DNA from: Flavobacterium jejuense
GTDB lineage: Bacteria; Bacteroidota; Bacteroidia; Flavobacteriales; Flavobacteriaceae
Assembly: GCF_006491595.2 (NCBI RefSeq)
Contig: NZ_VEVQ02000005.1
Location: 1 to 64,000 of the forward strand
DNA: 64,000 nt
Direction: 5' to 3'
Shown: piece after piece, positions 33,277-42,869 of the stretch
Layout of the letters: the number at the start of each line of letters is the position of its first letter
Numbering within the stretch: the first letter of the stretch is position 1
Position numbers and translations under genes: made by a program
Notes under the pieces: model-generated
Seen by the model: only the letters and a program-made list of their open reading frames with translations
Database searches by the model: none
What the model was told of the DNA's origin: nothing

Positions 33277-35559
33277 TTATTTCTTATTACTTTTCGGTTT
33301 CAAAGCCTTTTTCATTCCTTCTGTTTGTTTTCTTTCAAAAGCTTTTAAAGGATATAAATGAGAAATTCCCATTTTGTATGGATTTGGAATATCTTCTGCT
33401 TGAAAGCCTTCGTAAGCTTGTGCATTTCTAACAAAATTTGGATCTAATAACAAAGGTCTTCCTAAGGCTACTAAATCGGCTCTTCCGTTAAGAATTATAG
33501 TATTTATTTGATCTATATCTTGAATATAACCCGTTGTTATAGTGGGAATGGTAACTGTATTTCGAATAACATCTGAAAATGGTGTTTGCCACATTCTTCC
33601 TATTTTTGGTTTTTGATAAGCTACTGTGTTTCCTGTAGAAACATTAATGATGTCTGCTCCTGCATTCTTAAAAGCAGTAGCAATAAGTATAACTTCTTTT
33701 TCTGAAATTCCATCTTCAGCCCAATCGGTTGCTGAAATTCGTACTGACATGGGTTTCTCTTTTGGAAAAACTTCTCGCATAACTTTGAAAACACGTAATG
33801 GAAATTTTAATCTATTTTCTATACTTCCTCCAAATTCATCTTTACGAATATTAGTTAAAGGAGATAAGAAAGATGCTAATAAGAAACCATGATGAGCTTG
33901 CAATTCAATCATATCAAAACCAGCTTCATTTGCATTTTTTGTTGCTTGCACAAATTGATTCGTAATTGAATCCATATCTTCTAGAGTCATTTCCTTTGGT
34001 TTAGAAAAATGTTCATTGAAAGAAATTGGAGAAGCCGAAAGCAATTCCCATTTATCTTCTAAATCTTCTGTTTCCCAAGGTTTTTTTGTAGCTCCTTTTC
34101 TACCAGAATGACCTAGTTGAATTCCAATTTTACTCTGAGTCTGTGTATGAATAAAGTTTGTTATTCTTTTCCAAGCCTCAATTTGCGTATTGGTATAAAT
34201 ACCAGCACAACCTAGAGTAATTCTTCCTGTAGTGGAAATCGCTGTCATTTCCGTTAAAATCAGTCCTAAACCGCCTACAGCACGTGAAGTATAATGTTGA
34301 AAATGCCAATCATTAACTAACCCATCATTTGCAGTGTATTGTCCCATTGGACTCATTACAATTCTATTTTGTAATTCTAAATCGCGAAGCTTGAATTTTG
34401 AAAAGGCAGCTGGTGTTTTATTTTCATTAGAATCATTAAATTCAGCTAAAACTTTATCTGTAAATGAATTATCTCTTATTCTTAAATTTTCATAGGTGAC
34501 CTTTTTAGAACGAGTCATGCATCCAAAGGCAAATTGATAAAAGGGATGTTGTATATGTCGATCGATATTCTCAAACCAATCAAGCGATACGTTAGCTGCA
34601 TATTGAATCATTTCAACAGTATTTCTTCTTGCTTTTTCATAAGCTTTATAAGCTTTTTCAATATCCTTTGGACTAGCTACAATTGCATCAGACAACGCTA
34701 TTGCAGATTCCATAGCTAGTTTTGTTCCAGAACCAATAGAATAGTGTGCTGTTGCTTTGGCATCACCTAGTAAAACAACATTGTCTTTATACCAATTCTC
34801 ATTCGTTACATGTGGAAACTGTCTCCAATGTGATTTATTGGTAATCAAACCATGACCCTCTAATTCTTCTTTAAATAGTTCTTTTAATTTTTGAACGGTA
34901 TCTTCTTCATTATAAGTGTCAAATTCAAATTTTTCCCAAGTTTCAGGTGCACATTCAAAAATCCAAGTACTCATACCTTCTTCATATTGATACGTATGAG
35001 CAGCAAAAGCTCCATTAGGTGTATCTTTAAAGAAATAAGTAAAAGCATCTAATGGCTTTGTTGAACCCATCCAAACGAATTTGTTTTTCTTTAATGCTAC
35101 TTTTGTCCCAAAATCTCTTTCGAATTGTGTTCTTATTTGACTGGAAATTCCATCACAAGCCACAATTATGTCAGAGCCTTTAAATTGGCTTAAATCATCT
35201 ATATTTGCTTCAAAATGGAGATTTACTCCTTCTTCTTGGCAGCGTTGATGTAATAATTTTAATAATGTTTTTCGGGAACACCCACAAAATCCATTTCCAG
35301 CACTGCTAATTTTTTGTCCATCTCTTGCAATGATAATATCATCCCAATAAGCGAACTTACTTCTGATTAATTCGTAAGATGGCATGTCTTTTTTTAAGAA
35401 TTCACCTAGAGTTTCATCTGAAAAAACAACTCCAAAACCAAAACTATCATCTGGACGGTTACGTTCATAAACATCTATTTGACAATGAGGTATTGCTTTT
35501 TTAGTTAATATTGAAAAATATAGACCACCTGGACCACCACCAATTACTGTTATTTTCAT
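33277..35559 (-). CDS. Bifunctional FAD monooxygenase / OYE-type oxidoreductase (salicylyl- or 2-aminobenzoyl-CoA)
   Basis: 760 residues from ATG 35559, which begins MKITVIGGGPGGLYF; an in-frame ATG at 35580 adds MKKKREN. Residues 1-370 are a group A flavin monooxygenase with GxGxxG, a DG motif (VACDGISSQIRT) and GDAKATAHYSIGSG near 265-278. Residues about 385-740 are an old-yellow-enzyme barrel (LELQNRIVMSPMGQYTANDG, HSGRKGA, ALGRPLLLDP). This two-domain plan is that of salicylyl-CoA 5-hydroxylase/oxidoreductase and 2-aminobenzoyl-CoA monooxygenase/reductase. It hydroxylates the ring para to the ortho substituent. Confidence 0.88.
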   Translation of the reverse strand: MKITVIGGGPGGLYFSILTKKAIPHCQIDVYERNRPDDSFGFGVVFSDETLGEFLKKDMPSYELIRSKFAYWDDIIIARDGQKISSAGNGFCGCSRKTLLKLLHQRCQEEGVNLHFEANIDDLSQFKGSDIIVACDGISSQIRTQFERDFGTKVALKKNKFVWMGSTKPLDAFTYFFKDTPNGAFAAHTYQYEEGMSTWIFECAPETWEKFEFDTYNEEDTVQKLKELFKEELEGHGLITNKSHWRQFPHVTNENWYKDNVVLLGDAKATAHYSIGSGTKLAMESAIALSDAIVASPKDIEKAYKAYEKARRNTVEMIQYAANVSLDWFENIDRHIQHPFYQFAFGCMTRSKKVTYENLRIRDNSFTDKVLAEFNDSNENKTPAAFSKFKLRDLELQNRIVMSPMGQYTANDGLVNDWHFQHYTSRAVGGLGLILTEMTAISTTGRITLGCAGIYTNTQIEAWKRITNFIHTQTQSKIGIQLGHSGRKGATKKPWETEDLEDKWELLSASPISFNEHFSKPKEMTLEDMDSITNQFVQATKNANEAGFDMIELQAHHGFLLASFLSPLTNIRKDEFGGSIENRLKFPLRVFKVMREVFPKEKPMSVRISATDWAEDGISEKEVILIATAFKNAGADIINVSTGNTVAYQKPKIGRMWQTPFSDVIRNTVTIPTITTGYIQDIDQINTIILNGRADLVALGRPLLLDPNFVRNAQAYEGFQAEDIPNPYKMGISHLYPLKAFERKQTEGMKKALKPKSNKK

Positions 35560-35591
35560 ATTTTCTCTTTTCTTCTTCAAGAATAGTCATT

Positions 35592-36047
35592 TTAAGGTTT
35601 CATAAAATCAAAAGCTCCTTTTCTTAAATTAATTCCGTATTCTAAATAGGCTTTTAAACAAGATAAGAAATTAGACCAACCAAAAGAATTACCAGATAAC
35701 CATTTTAATCCAGCTTCATTATTTGGCATACTTTTTTCTGTTATTGAAACCAAAGTGTTATGGTACTCTTTTTCCGTTAAAGTAATTTCAACTAAAAGTT
35801 CAATATTTTCCATCATCCAGTAATAAGAGATATATTTATTTTTTTCGATTTTTCCAATACGAACAGGGCAGTCACTATCAAATTCTGGAAATTTCCATAC
35901 TATGTTTTTCCCTTCTTCCATTATTCCTGTACTTTCAGAAATAAAATAATGTGACATCTTTTTTGGATCAACAATGGCTTCAAATACCTCAGAAATGGGC
36001 TTTTGAATTTGCATTGCTACCTTAATTATTAGTTCATCCGTTTTCAT
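35592..36047 (-). CDS. SRPBCC/AHSA1-domain protein
   Basis: 151 residues with the START-like (activator of Hsp90 ATPase C-terminal) fold. MQIQKPISEVFEAIVDPKKM near 12-31, ESTGIMEEGKNIVWKFPEF and SFGWSNFLSCLKAYLEYGI are typical. These bind hydrophobic ligands in a deep cavity. It lies in the cluster between the flavin reductase and the hydroxylase; a ligand-binding or stress role is likely, with no direct evidence. Confidence 0.8.
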   Translation of the reverse strand: MKTDELIIKVAMQIQKPISEVFEAIVDPKKMSHYFISESTGIMEEGKNIVWKFPEFDSDCPVRIGKIEKNKYISYYWMMENIELLVEITLTEKEYHNTLVSITEKSMPNNEAGLKWLSGNSFGWSNFLSCLKAYLEYGINLRKGAFDFMKP

Positions 36048-36048
36048 T

Positions 36049-36654
36049 TTATGCTCTTTTGATAGAAAAAATTTCCCCTAATGTTCCGTAATTAGAACCT
36101 GCTAAACGTGCTACAGGCTTATAAGTTTCTAAATTTATCTTATCATTTTCCAAAAGTATAGTATCCTCAATGTGTATGATTATGATTTTGCCAATTACAA
36201 CACAAGCACCACCATTGTTATCATTATCAATGAAATAATGATGAATTTTTTCGCATTCAAAATGTACTAAACTTTCTTTTACTCGTTTTGGTTTTACAGA
36301 AATAGAATCAATAGGTGTAAGTTGCGCTAATTCAAATTCATCAATTTTTGCTGCTACTGAGGCTGAAGTAGCATTCATTTGTTCAACTATATCTTGAGTA
36401 ACTAGATTTACTACAAATTGATTGTTCTGCAACACATTATTTAATGTGTCTTTATTTTTATTATTGTCTCTTCGAGTAGAAAACATAACACAAGGAGGAT
36501 CACTACTTACCATATTAAAATAAGAAAAAGGAGCTAAGTTGTTAATTCCATTTTCATCAATTGTTGAAATCCATCCAATAGGTCTTGGTATTATAGTACC
36601 AGTCAAAAGCTTATAAAGTACCGAAGGATCGGTTTCTTTTGTGTTATATTGCAT
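36049..36654 (-). CDS. Flavin reductase-like domain protein
   Basis: 201 residues of the flavin reductase (DIM6/NTAB) family. LLTGTIIPRPIGWISTIDENGINNLAPFSYFN near residues 16-47 is the FMN-binding signature, and PPCVMFSTRR follows near 53-62. Such proteins supply reduced flavin or act as FMN-dependent oxidoreductases. It is the first gene of the minus-strand cluster, so the cluster promoter should lie in 36655-36800. It could serve ring hydroxylation or an earlier unknown step. Confidence 0.85.
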   Translation of the reverse strand: MQYNTKETDPSVLYKLLTGTIIPRPIGWISTIDENGINNLAPFSYFNMVSSDPPCVMFSTRRDNNKNKDTLNNVLQNNQFVVNLVTQDIVEQMNATSASVAAKIDEFELAQLTPIDSISVKPKRVKESLVHFECEKIHHYFIDNDNNGGACVVIGKIIIIHIEDTILLENDKINLETYKPVARLAGSNYGTLGEIFSIKRA

Positions 36655-36949
36655 TAGTTAAGTTCTTTTTTACAAATTAAATAAATTTTATGGTATTTTT
36701 TTTAGAAATCTGTAAAGAATTACTAAAAAGTTATCAATTCATTTAATTGAATTAATTGACTTATTTTTAATTCAAACTGAATTAGGACAAAAATGCTCCT
36801 AATTGAAATAAGAAAATTATAGTATAAAAACTATTATATCAATATTTTAGATAATATTAATTCTAAAATAACCTTTTGTTAATCTAAATTAGTGCTATTT
36901 TATTCTGCTTTTTGTAAATTTGAATAATTACAAACAAATATTTTATAAC

Positions 36950-37369
36950 ATGAAAATTTTTCAAAAAACAGTACTGATTGTAGCTTTAGCATTATTTATT
37001 TCTTGTGACAAAGAGGAAATTACTACTACAGACAATTTAGATTCTAAAGCATTAAAAACCAACAAAGTAACAGAAAGAACAACAGAGGTTTTTTTCGATG
37101 TGTACGTAGAGTTAGTTGACAACAATGGAAATAGTGTACCTGCTAGTACATTACCAGGATATGGAGCAACTAATTTAGAAACAGGAGTTTCTTACTATGA
37201 TTCTCGTTACGAACCAGGTTTATTTGAAAGCTTACCAATAGGTACTTATCGCTTTTATGCTCGTGATGGTTATTTTGATGGAGCTTCTTCTGCAATCGTA
37301 GACGTAATTCCTGCAAATGAAACACCTGAAGGATGGATTATTGCGACCTTAAATTACTGGTCTGAATAG
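36950..37369 (+). CDS. Small lipoprotein of unknown function
   Basis: 139 residues from ATG 36950, which starts the signal peptide MKIFQKTVLIVALALFISC; the lipobox cysteine is residue 19. An upstream ATG at 36920 would bury the signal. The mature part (TEVFFDVYVELVDNNGNSVPASTLPGYGATNLETG, described by its segments) looks like a single beta-sandwich of the carboxypeptidase-regulatory type. A TAAATTTG -7 element lies at 36915-36922. Confidence 0.7.
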   Translation: MKIFQKTVLIVALALFISCDKEEITTTDNLDSKALKTNKVTERTTEVFFDVYVELVDNNGNSVPASTLPGYGATNLETGVSYYDSRYEPGLFESLPIGTYRFYARDGYFDGASSAIVDVIPANETPEGWIIATLNYWSE

Positions 37370-37542
37370 TAATATATTTAAATTATTGTAATAACAAAAG
37401 GAAGCTATATTAGTTTCCTTTTTGTATTTATACCAATTTTATTTTATCATTTTATAACATATTTAACTTATATGTTAGCTAGCTAACAATTTAAATTATT
37501 ACTATAATGTATATTTAAGTTTTTAATTTAAATAGATATATC

Positions 37543-37947
37543 ATGTTAAAGAAAATTGCTTTTTTATTGCTTATCTCTTTCTTTTTTTCTTGTGAGAAAG
37601 AAGATGAAATTACTAAAATAGAATCTCAAGAGAATATGAATAATAGCATCTTGAGAGGGATCTTTAATCCTACAGAAGGAATTATGGTATCTGGAAATGC
37701 AATAATTAATGAAGATGATAATCAGAAATACGTAGCTTTAGAAAATTTTAGTATTTCTAGTGGTCCAGATTTGAAGGTGTACCTCTCAACAACAGACTTA
37801 CCAGATACTTTTGTCAATTTAGGAGACTTAACAAATGCTACTACCTATACAATTCCACAAGAAATTGATTTGAATGTGTATAAATATGTTTTAATTCATT
37901 GCCAACAATACAATCATTTGTATGCAATTGCTGAATTGAAAGAGTAG
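37543..37947 (+). CDS. DM13-domain lipoprotein
   Basis: 134 residues. The signal peptide ends FFFSC at residues 14-18. The mature domain (about 40-132) matches DM13: GIMVSGNAIINEDDNQKYVAL, then SSGPDLKVYLST, then YKYVLIHCQQYNHLYAIAELK with the conserved cysteine. DM13 domains are proposed to take part in redox or electron transfer at the cell surface. It is monocistronic, 173 nt after the preceding lipoprotein gene. Confidence 0.85.
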   Translation: MLKKIAFLLLISFFFSCEKEDEITKIESQENMNNSILRGIFNPTEGIMVSGNAIINEDDNQKYVALENFSISSGPDLKVYLSTTDLPDTFVNLGDLTNATTYTIPQEIDLNVYKYVLIHCQQYNHLYAIAELKE

Positions 37948-38063
37948 GTGATAAATCAAAATGTTGCCTTAATGTAAACAAAAGTTTTATTCATATTTTA
38001 ATTTTACTACCTCTAATATTAAAATATAGTATATGGCTGACTTAAATGAAAAATTTCAATTTG

Positions 38064-38585
38064 TTAACCATTACCTAATTGCGCTTTTATTTGAGCATTA
38101 TATTTGGAGTAATCTCCATAATCAGTATGTTTCTTTATTTTACCGTTTTCAATTTCCAATATAGTAACAAAGGGAATTGCAATTAGAATAGTTTCCTTAC
38201 TCTCTTTTTTAAACCAAGAAGTAGGTATGACACATTCAAATGTGGAGTTAATAATGACAAAAGAGTTGGCACAAAATTTTTTTTCAATAATAAAATTCAC
38301 ATAAGGAGGTTTGTTGTTTTTAAAACGGTCTTTAAAAACACCTTTAAAAAAAGCATATACGTTCTCTTTTCCTTTAAAAAGAAAAGGTTGACCAAATGCT
38401 TTCTCGGCAGTAGGATCTTCAAAATGAATATCTTCGGAATAGAATGTCTTCATGGTATCAAAATTCCAATCTCCATAGGCTTTCATGTAAGCAGTGGCAA
38501 TACTGTCGTTTGAATTCATATTGTTTTGGGAAACCAAACTATAACTAATTAAAAAAAACAAAGTGCTTAAAAAAAATGATTTCAT
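38064..38585 (-). CDS. Exported SnoaL/NTF2-like protein
   Basis: 173 residues with a signal peptide (MKSFFLSTLFFLISYSLVSQ). The mature part follows the SnoaL-like cone fold: AYMKAYGDWNFDTMKTFYSEDIHFEDPTA near 33-61 and a final IENGKIKKHTDYGDYSKY. Family members bind or isomerise small molecules; a function cannot be assigned. Confidence 0.75.
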   Translation of the reverse strand: MKSFFLSTLFFLISYSLVSQNNMNSNDSIATAYMKAYGDWNFDTMKTFYSEDIHFEDPTAEKAFGQPFLFKGKENVYAFFKGVFKDRFKNNKPPYVNFIIEKKFCANSFVIINSTFECVIPTSWFKKESKETILIAIPFVTILEIENGKIKKHTDYGDYSKYNAQIKAQLGNG

Positions 38586-39033
38586 GTTATGGTTCTTTTG
38601 AATTTTACATCATACTCAAAAAAATAGGTATGACTATTTTAATGGATTTATCTTCTCATAAGTATGGTAAACTTAAAGTAAAATATTGTAAGTACAAAAA
38701 ACTTTTAAATTTTAAAAGACCAGAAAAACACTTCCTCAAATTTGTCATATTATAACTACAGAGTAGTAATTAGTACTTGTTGACTGACATATTTACCGAT
38801 GAATACATTTTATATACTATTGTTCTTAATAAGATATCATAAAGAGTGTGCTTCACCATTGGTAAAGGAATGGAGCGTTTTTCAATCTCAACAAACATAT
38901 TGATTTATTACAAACTAAATTTTATATGACTTGTTTGGAATGGTTTTTGTCGCCTTTTGCCGCATAAGTTTAATCTAAAGTGTTTGCCGCATAAGAATTA
39001 TGTAAAGCACATTTTATCAAATTAAAATATAAT
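38586..39033. other. Intergenic region before the FKBP gene, with a 13-bp direct repeat
   Basis: No gene seen. TTTGCCGCATAAG occurs twice, at 38956-38968 and 38983-38995, 27 bp apart centre to centre, just upstream of the isomerase gene. It may be an operator or a repeat remnant. Confidence 0.5.
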
Positions 39034-39462
39034 ATGAGTTTAGTTAAAGAGAACAACACGGTTAAAGTAAATTACACAGGTAAGTTGTCAGACGGACAAA
39101 TTTTTGACAGTTCTGAAGGAAAAGAACCCTTAGAATTTACTTTAGGAAAAGGACAGTTGATTCCTGGTTTTGAAAAAGGAGTATTGAACATGAAGCTGAA
39201 TGAAAAGAAAACCATTTCAATTCCTAAAGAAGAAGCCTATGGTGACGTAATTGCCGAATTAATACATGAAGTAGAAAAAGCGCATCTTCCAGAAGAAATT
39301 AAACCAGAAGTAGGGATGGGGCTTATCTCTAAATCTCCAGACGGACAAGAAATGAATTTAATGGTGGTTGAAGTGAAAGACCAAACTATTGTTGTAGATG
39401 GAAACCATCCTTTAGCAGGGAAGGACCTTATTTTTGATGTTGAAATAGTTGCGATTAGTTAA
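39034..39462 (+). CDS. SlyD-like FKBP-type peptidyl-prolyl isomerase
   Basis: 142 residues. The FKBP core VNYTGKLSDGQIFDSSEGKEPL near 10-31 and GQLIPGFEKGVLNMKLNEKKTISIPKEEAYG is split by the insert-in-flap domain (about 72-120) and closes with HPLAGKDLIFDVEIVAI. This is the SlyD plan. It lacks the histidine-rich metal tail. It catalyses prolyl isomerisation and acts as a chaperone in the cytoplasm. Confidence 0.9.
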   Translation: MSLVKENNTVKVNYTGKLSDGQIFDSSEGKEPLEFTLGKGQLIPGFEKGVLNMKLNEKKTISIPKEEAYGDVIAELIHEVEKAHLPEEIKPEVGMGLISKSPDGQEMNLMVVEVKDQTIVVDGNHPLAGKDLIFDVEIVAIS

Positions 39463-39486
39463 GTCATAACTTATAAATTATAGAAT

Positions 39487-39526
39487 AGCCCTTGTTTACT
39501 TTTAGTGTAAGCAAGGGCTGTTTTTT
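39487..39526 (+). terminator. Rho-independent terminator
   Basis: AGCCCTTGTTTAC at 39487-39499 pairs with GTAAGCAAGGGCT at 39507-39519, followed by T6 after one base. It ends the FKBP gene. Confidence 0.85.
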
Positions 39527-39610
39527 GATTTAAATTGAATTTTAAAAATAGGATGTAGTTTTATGGTTATTTTAAAAAAACATCAAAAACTCATTAATAA
39601 GCATTCATTC

Positions 39611-40078
39611 TTATTTTATAATTTCAAAATATCTCTCATTTTTATAGGACTGCCAAACTATTTTATCATTTAGCCAAACTTTTTTACAAATCTCAGAATT
39701 TATATTTTTTTCTATTTCACACTTTAATGTGTCACTATCAACTTCATTCCACTTGATATAAGTTATTGGAAGGTTATCTTTGTTTTTTACATTCGGAAAT
39801 ATTTTAATTCTGTACTCATTTTCATGTTCATAAATGAAAAAACCCTTTGGATACGAAGCATTTTCATCATAAAATTCAACAGATACTCCATCAATTACAT
39901 ATATTATTTTGAATTTATTGGGGTCTAATGAATTAGAGTTTTTTGAATTAAGTAAGTCGATACCATCACTATCTTTTACAGATATAGTAATTGAAGTGTC
40001 AACTATAAATTGCTCACTGTCATTTGAATTACAAGATGAAAAAAGCATAATCACTAAATAAATGATTGAGTATTTCAT
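39611..40078 (-). CDS. Small lipoprotein downstream of a C10 protease
   Basis: 155 residues from ATG 40078 (MKYSIIYLVIMLFSSC, lipobox LFSSC); an ATG at 40090 adds four residues. The mature part carries TSITISVKDSDGIDLLNS and VIDGVSVEFYDENASYPKGFFIYEH, a beta-rich domain seen in small Bacteroidota lipoproteins. It starts 13 nt after the stop of the streptopain-like protease, the place where C10 proteases often have an inhibitor gene. That role is inferred from position. Confidence 0.7.
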   Translation of the reverse strand: MKYSIIYLVIMLFSSCNSNDSEQFIVDTSITISVKDSDGIDLLNSKNSNSLDPNKFKIIYVIDGVSVEFYDENASYPKGFFIYEHENEYRIKIFPNVKNKDNLPITYIKWNEVDSDTLKCEIEKNINSEICKKVWLNDKIVWQSYKNERYFEIIK

Positions 40079-40090
40079 TATGAATACCAT

Positions 40091-41293
40091 TTAAGGTTTG
40101 ATATTATAAACCATACCTGTTTGATAATTGAAGGTGTTACTACCTGGATTAAAGTTATTAAAACTATACCATCCATTATAGGTGCCATCCCATCCCCAAT
40201 TCATATTAAATTTCAACATCGAACCCCAACAAGGATCAATATAATTTAAATACCCATCGCATACCCAAGCATGACCATCTTTATATTGACCAAAAATCCA
40301 CCAACCAGATTTTCTTCCCCCTTTTAGAATAACAGGACGATTGTAACCTAATTGGGTTTTAACAGTTTGATAATTATATCCTCCATAAGATGCGGTACTA
40401 TAGCCAAAATCATTTATAAATGATGAAGCCACTTCATTTTGAGTATTAGCACCTGAACCATCACACGTATAATTCATATTCACTGCAGTTCCAATATTTT
40501 TCATTAAAGTAGCTGTGGTACTTGTTCCATATGAATTAGGCATGCTAGACCAACTATAACTTGTAGGGTATTGATGGTATTTCATTACTTGAGCCATAGC
40601 TGTAGCAACACAACCAGTCCAAGCATGACTACAAGGACCACAAGTCATGGATGGTGTTTGAGAATTATAACCACAGCCTTGTCCCCAAGTGGTTTGAAGA
40701 AAAGGTCCTTTTTGAATGGTATAAGGTGTACAATCTGGTTCTTCTGGTTCTATTATTTTATAAGAAACTACATCAGCACCTCCTTTTTGTAAGTTTTCCC
40801 ACTGCATTTCAGTTTGAGAATCAATTTTCGCATTTTTAGATCTTATTTTTTCAATATTTTCTTTTGAAGCATAGAGCCAACTTACTAAACCTGTAGGGAA
40901 AAACTCAGAATTCATATCAAATTCATTGGTTTCAGAAAAAGCTAGTACGGGTTCAGATCGTTTATCACCAGCTAGAATAATAAAACCTCCTCCTTCATAG
41001 TTTATTATAAAAAAGGCTGCTTTTTTATCCTTATCTGGTACTTCAATAATAGATTTAATTTTCTTTTCTTCTTTTATTGTTGCGTTTTTTAAGGATTTAT
41101 TCGTAAGATTTTCAGCGGTATTTACTAATAATAAATCCGTTGCAATCTTCTCAGCGACTGTTTTACTTACAGCGAAGTCATCATTTGCAATCATTTTGTC
41201 GACAGCATCATTTGTGTCAGAATTACTACAGGAAAATAGAATTCCAGCTACAATTAGTACAGCTAACCATTTTGTTTGTTTAAATTTTTTCAT
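40091..41293 (-). CDS. Streptopain-like C10 cysteine protease lipoprotein
   Basis: 400 residues. The lipobox is LFSC at 19-22. A propeptide (about 40-170, VSKTVAEKIATDLL, then AFFIINYEGGGFIILAGDKRSEPVLAFSE) is of the Spi/C10 type. The catalytic Cys lies in WTGCVATAMAQVMKYHQYP near 225-243, and the His in KDGHAWVCDGY near 338-348. The Asn/Trp segment is NMNWGWDGTYNGWYSF. Relatives include SpeB, interpain and periodontain. It would be a secreted or surface-anchored zymogen activated by autoprocessing. Confidence 0.92.
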   Translation of the reverse strand: MKKFKQTKWLAVLIVAGILFSCSNSDTNDAVDKMIANDDFAVSKTVAEKIATDLLLVNTAENLTNKSLKNATIKEEKKIKSIIEVPDKDKKAAFFIINYEGGGFIILAGDKRSEPVLAFSETNEFDMNSEFFPTGLVSWLYASKENIEKIRSKNAKIDSQTEMQWENLQKGGADVVSYKIIEPEEPDCTPYTIQKGPFLQTTWGQGCGYNSQTPSMTCGPCSHAWTGCVATAMAQVMKYHQYPTSYSWSSMPNSYGTSTTATLMKNIGTAVNMNYTCDGSGANTQNEVASSFINDFGYSTASYGGYNYQTVKTQLGYNRPVILKGGRKSGWWIFGQYKDGHAWVCDGYLNYIDPCWGSMLKFNMNWGWDGTYNGWYSFNNFNPGSNTFNYQTGMVYNIKP

Positions 41294-41681
41294 GTTTTTG
41301 TTTGTTTGAATTATTAAATTGGTTTAATCATAAGTTTCTTTAAATCTGTTGTTTACGTAAACTTAAGACAAATGATTAGAACTTCAAAATTTCTTTAGTC
41401 TTTTTTTTAAGGTGTTTTTTTTGTAAAATTATAATGAGTTCTTTTTTAAATTTTTTAGAAGGTAATGAGTACTTCTTTTTAAATTCAAATTTCAAATAAT
41501 CTATATAAAATTCTTTTCTGATTTAAACTTCCTAGTCGAAATAAAAATCATCTTTTTGTTTTCAAAAAGGACTGATAAAGGTTTTGTTGATGATTAGTTA
41601 CATGGTTAAGCATGAAAATTAGCAAATAAAACAGAATTGAAAATCCGAGAGGATTTTTGTAAGTAGGTTTTGCACTAGCAA
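41294..41681. other. Intergenic region, no gene seen
   Basis: AT-rich spacer between the C10 protease start and the next minus-strand gene's stop. No structured RNA or repeat was recognised. Confidence 0.5.
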
Positions 41682-42410
41682 TTAATTGTATAGGGTTTTA
41701 AATTCAAGCTTCAACACATTCAATATTTTATCAGCTACGATTAAACAATTATCCAAATTTCCATTCATTCCCATTGAATTGGTCTCTAATTCCAAGAGTC
41801 TTTTTCCAATTTTCATTCGGTCGGCATTTTCCTTTTTCAATTTGAATAATCCAGCAACATATACTGAATATTCGTCTCTTGGAGAGGAACCATTAATCCC
41901 AATTGGATCCCAATCATTCCAAAGAATATCATCAATTTTTTTATGAATAATCAAATCTTTAGCAAGCTTATTATTAACTTCTTTATTTTTATTAAAAATT
42001 AAAATTGTTGCTTTTACTTCTTCATTTAAATATTTATTTGATAACGTGTCTGAAAATTTTAACGCAAGACTTGGAATATAAAATCCGCTATCAGAATCAA
42101 ATGGTGCAGGAAGTCCAGATGAATTATAAGTAATTTTAGCAATGCATTCTGCTAGTAATAAATATATTTCAAATTGTGGGTTATTGTTTTTTAAAGTTAG
42201 ATTTCGGATTTTACTAAATTGCTTGTGTGCATCTCTCCATCTCTCCGAATCATCAATTATTTCATAGAGCTCAATTATTTCATCTGGAACTTTCTCTAGA
42301 AATTGATCAAATCTTGATAAAACTAAACCTGCCCAATCTGGTTGAATAATATTCGGAACATTGTCGAATATTTGTTGTCCTGTATTAATATCATTCTTAA
42401 TTTTTTCCAT
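41682..42410 (-). CDS. Unknown cytoplasmic protein with a WDPIGIN motif
   Basis: 242 residues without signal or membrane segments. The C-terminal third contains ILWNDWDPIGINGSSPRDEYSVYVAGLFKLKKENADRM, a pattern (W-x-E/D-WDPIG, then DEY) shared by a widespread family of small bacterial proteins often found near toxin or immunity genes. Function unknown. It stands alone with wide spacers on both sides. Confidence 0.65.
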   Translation of the reverse strand: MEKIKNDINTGQQIFDNVPNIIQPDWAGLVLSRFDQFLEKVPDEIIELYEIIDDSERWRDAHKQFSKIRNLTLKNNNPQFEIYLLLAECIAKITYNSSGLPAPFDSDSGFYIPSLALKFSDTLSNKYLNEEVKATILIFNKNKEVNNKLAKDLIIHKKIDDILWNDWDPIGINGSSPRDEYSVYVAGLFKLKKENADRMKIGKRLLELETNSMGMNGNLDNCLIVADKILNVLKLEFKTLYN

Positions 42411-42869
42411 TTAGTTATTAAATTTAAAATAATTTTCCATTTGTCTATAACTAACGTTCATGATAAGATAGTTTTAGTGGTCAAAAAACTAATTTAATAA
42501 ATCACAAACTAAATGTAAAATACGTTAGGATTTTCCTAAGTATGCTTTTGCTAAACAATTAATTTTAGATTGTTTTATTTGCTGGGCATTATTCAGTCAA
42601 TTAATGTAATTCACGAATTGTTCCTGTTCAGGGAGTTATTTCTTTTTCTATTTTCAAAAAAGTATTGACAGTTTTATCTTTTAAGTTAACAACTTGGCTT
42701 ACACCTAATCCATCTTGTTCAACCCAAGAAATAAATAAGTTATACTTATGTAGATTAGATTAGCCTAAACTTTCTGTAAACTTCTTACTGCAAAAGTACG
42801 AAATAAGGTTAAAATTAGAGATTATGGCTCCAATTTTTGCTAACTGTTGAATGGTGGTACATGTTACCC
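42411..42869. other. Intergenic region, no gene seen
   Basis: 459 bp of AT-rich sequence between two minus-strand genes. Short open frames are not supported by codon use or by a promoter. No repeat was recognised. Confidence 0.5.
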
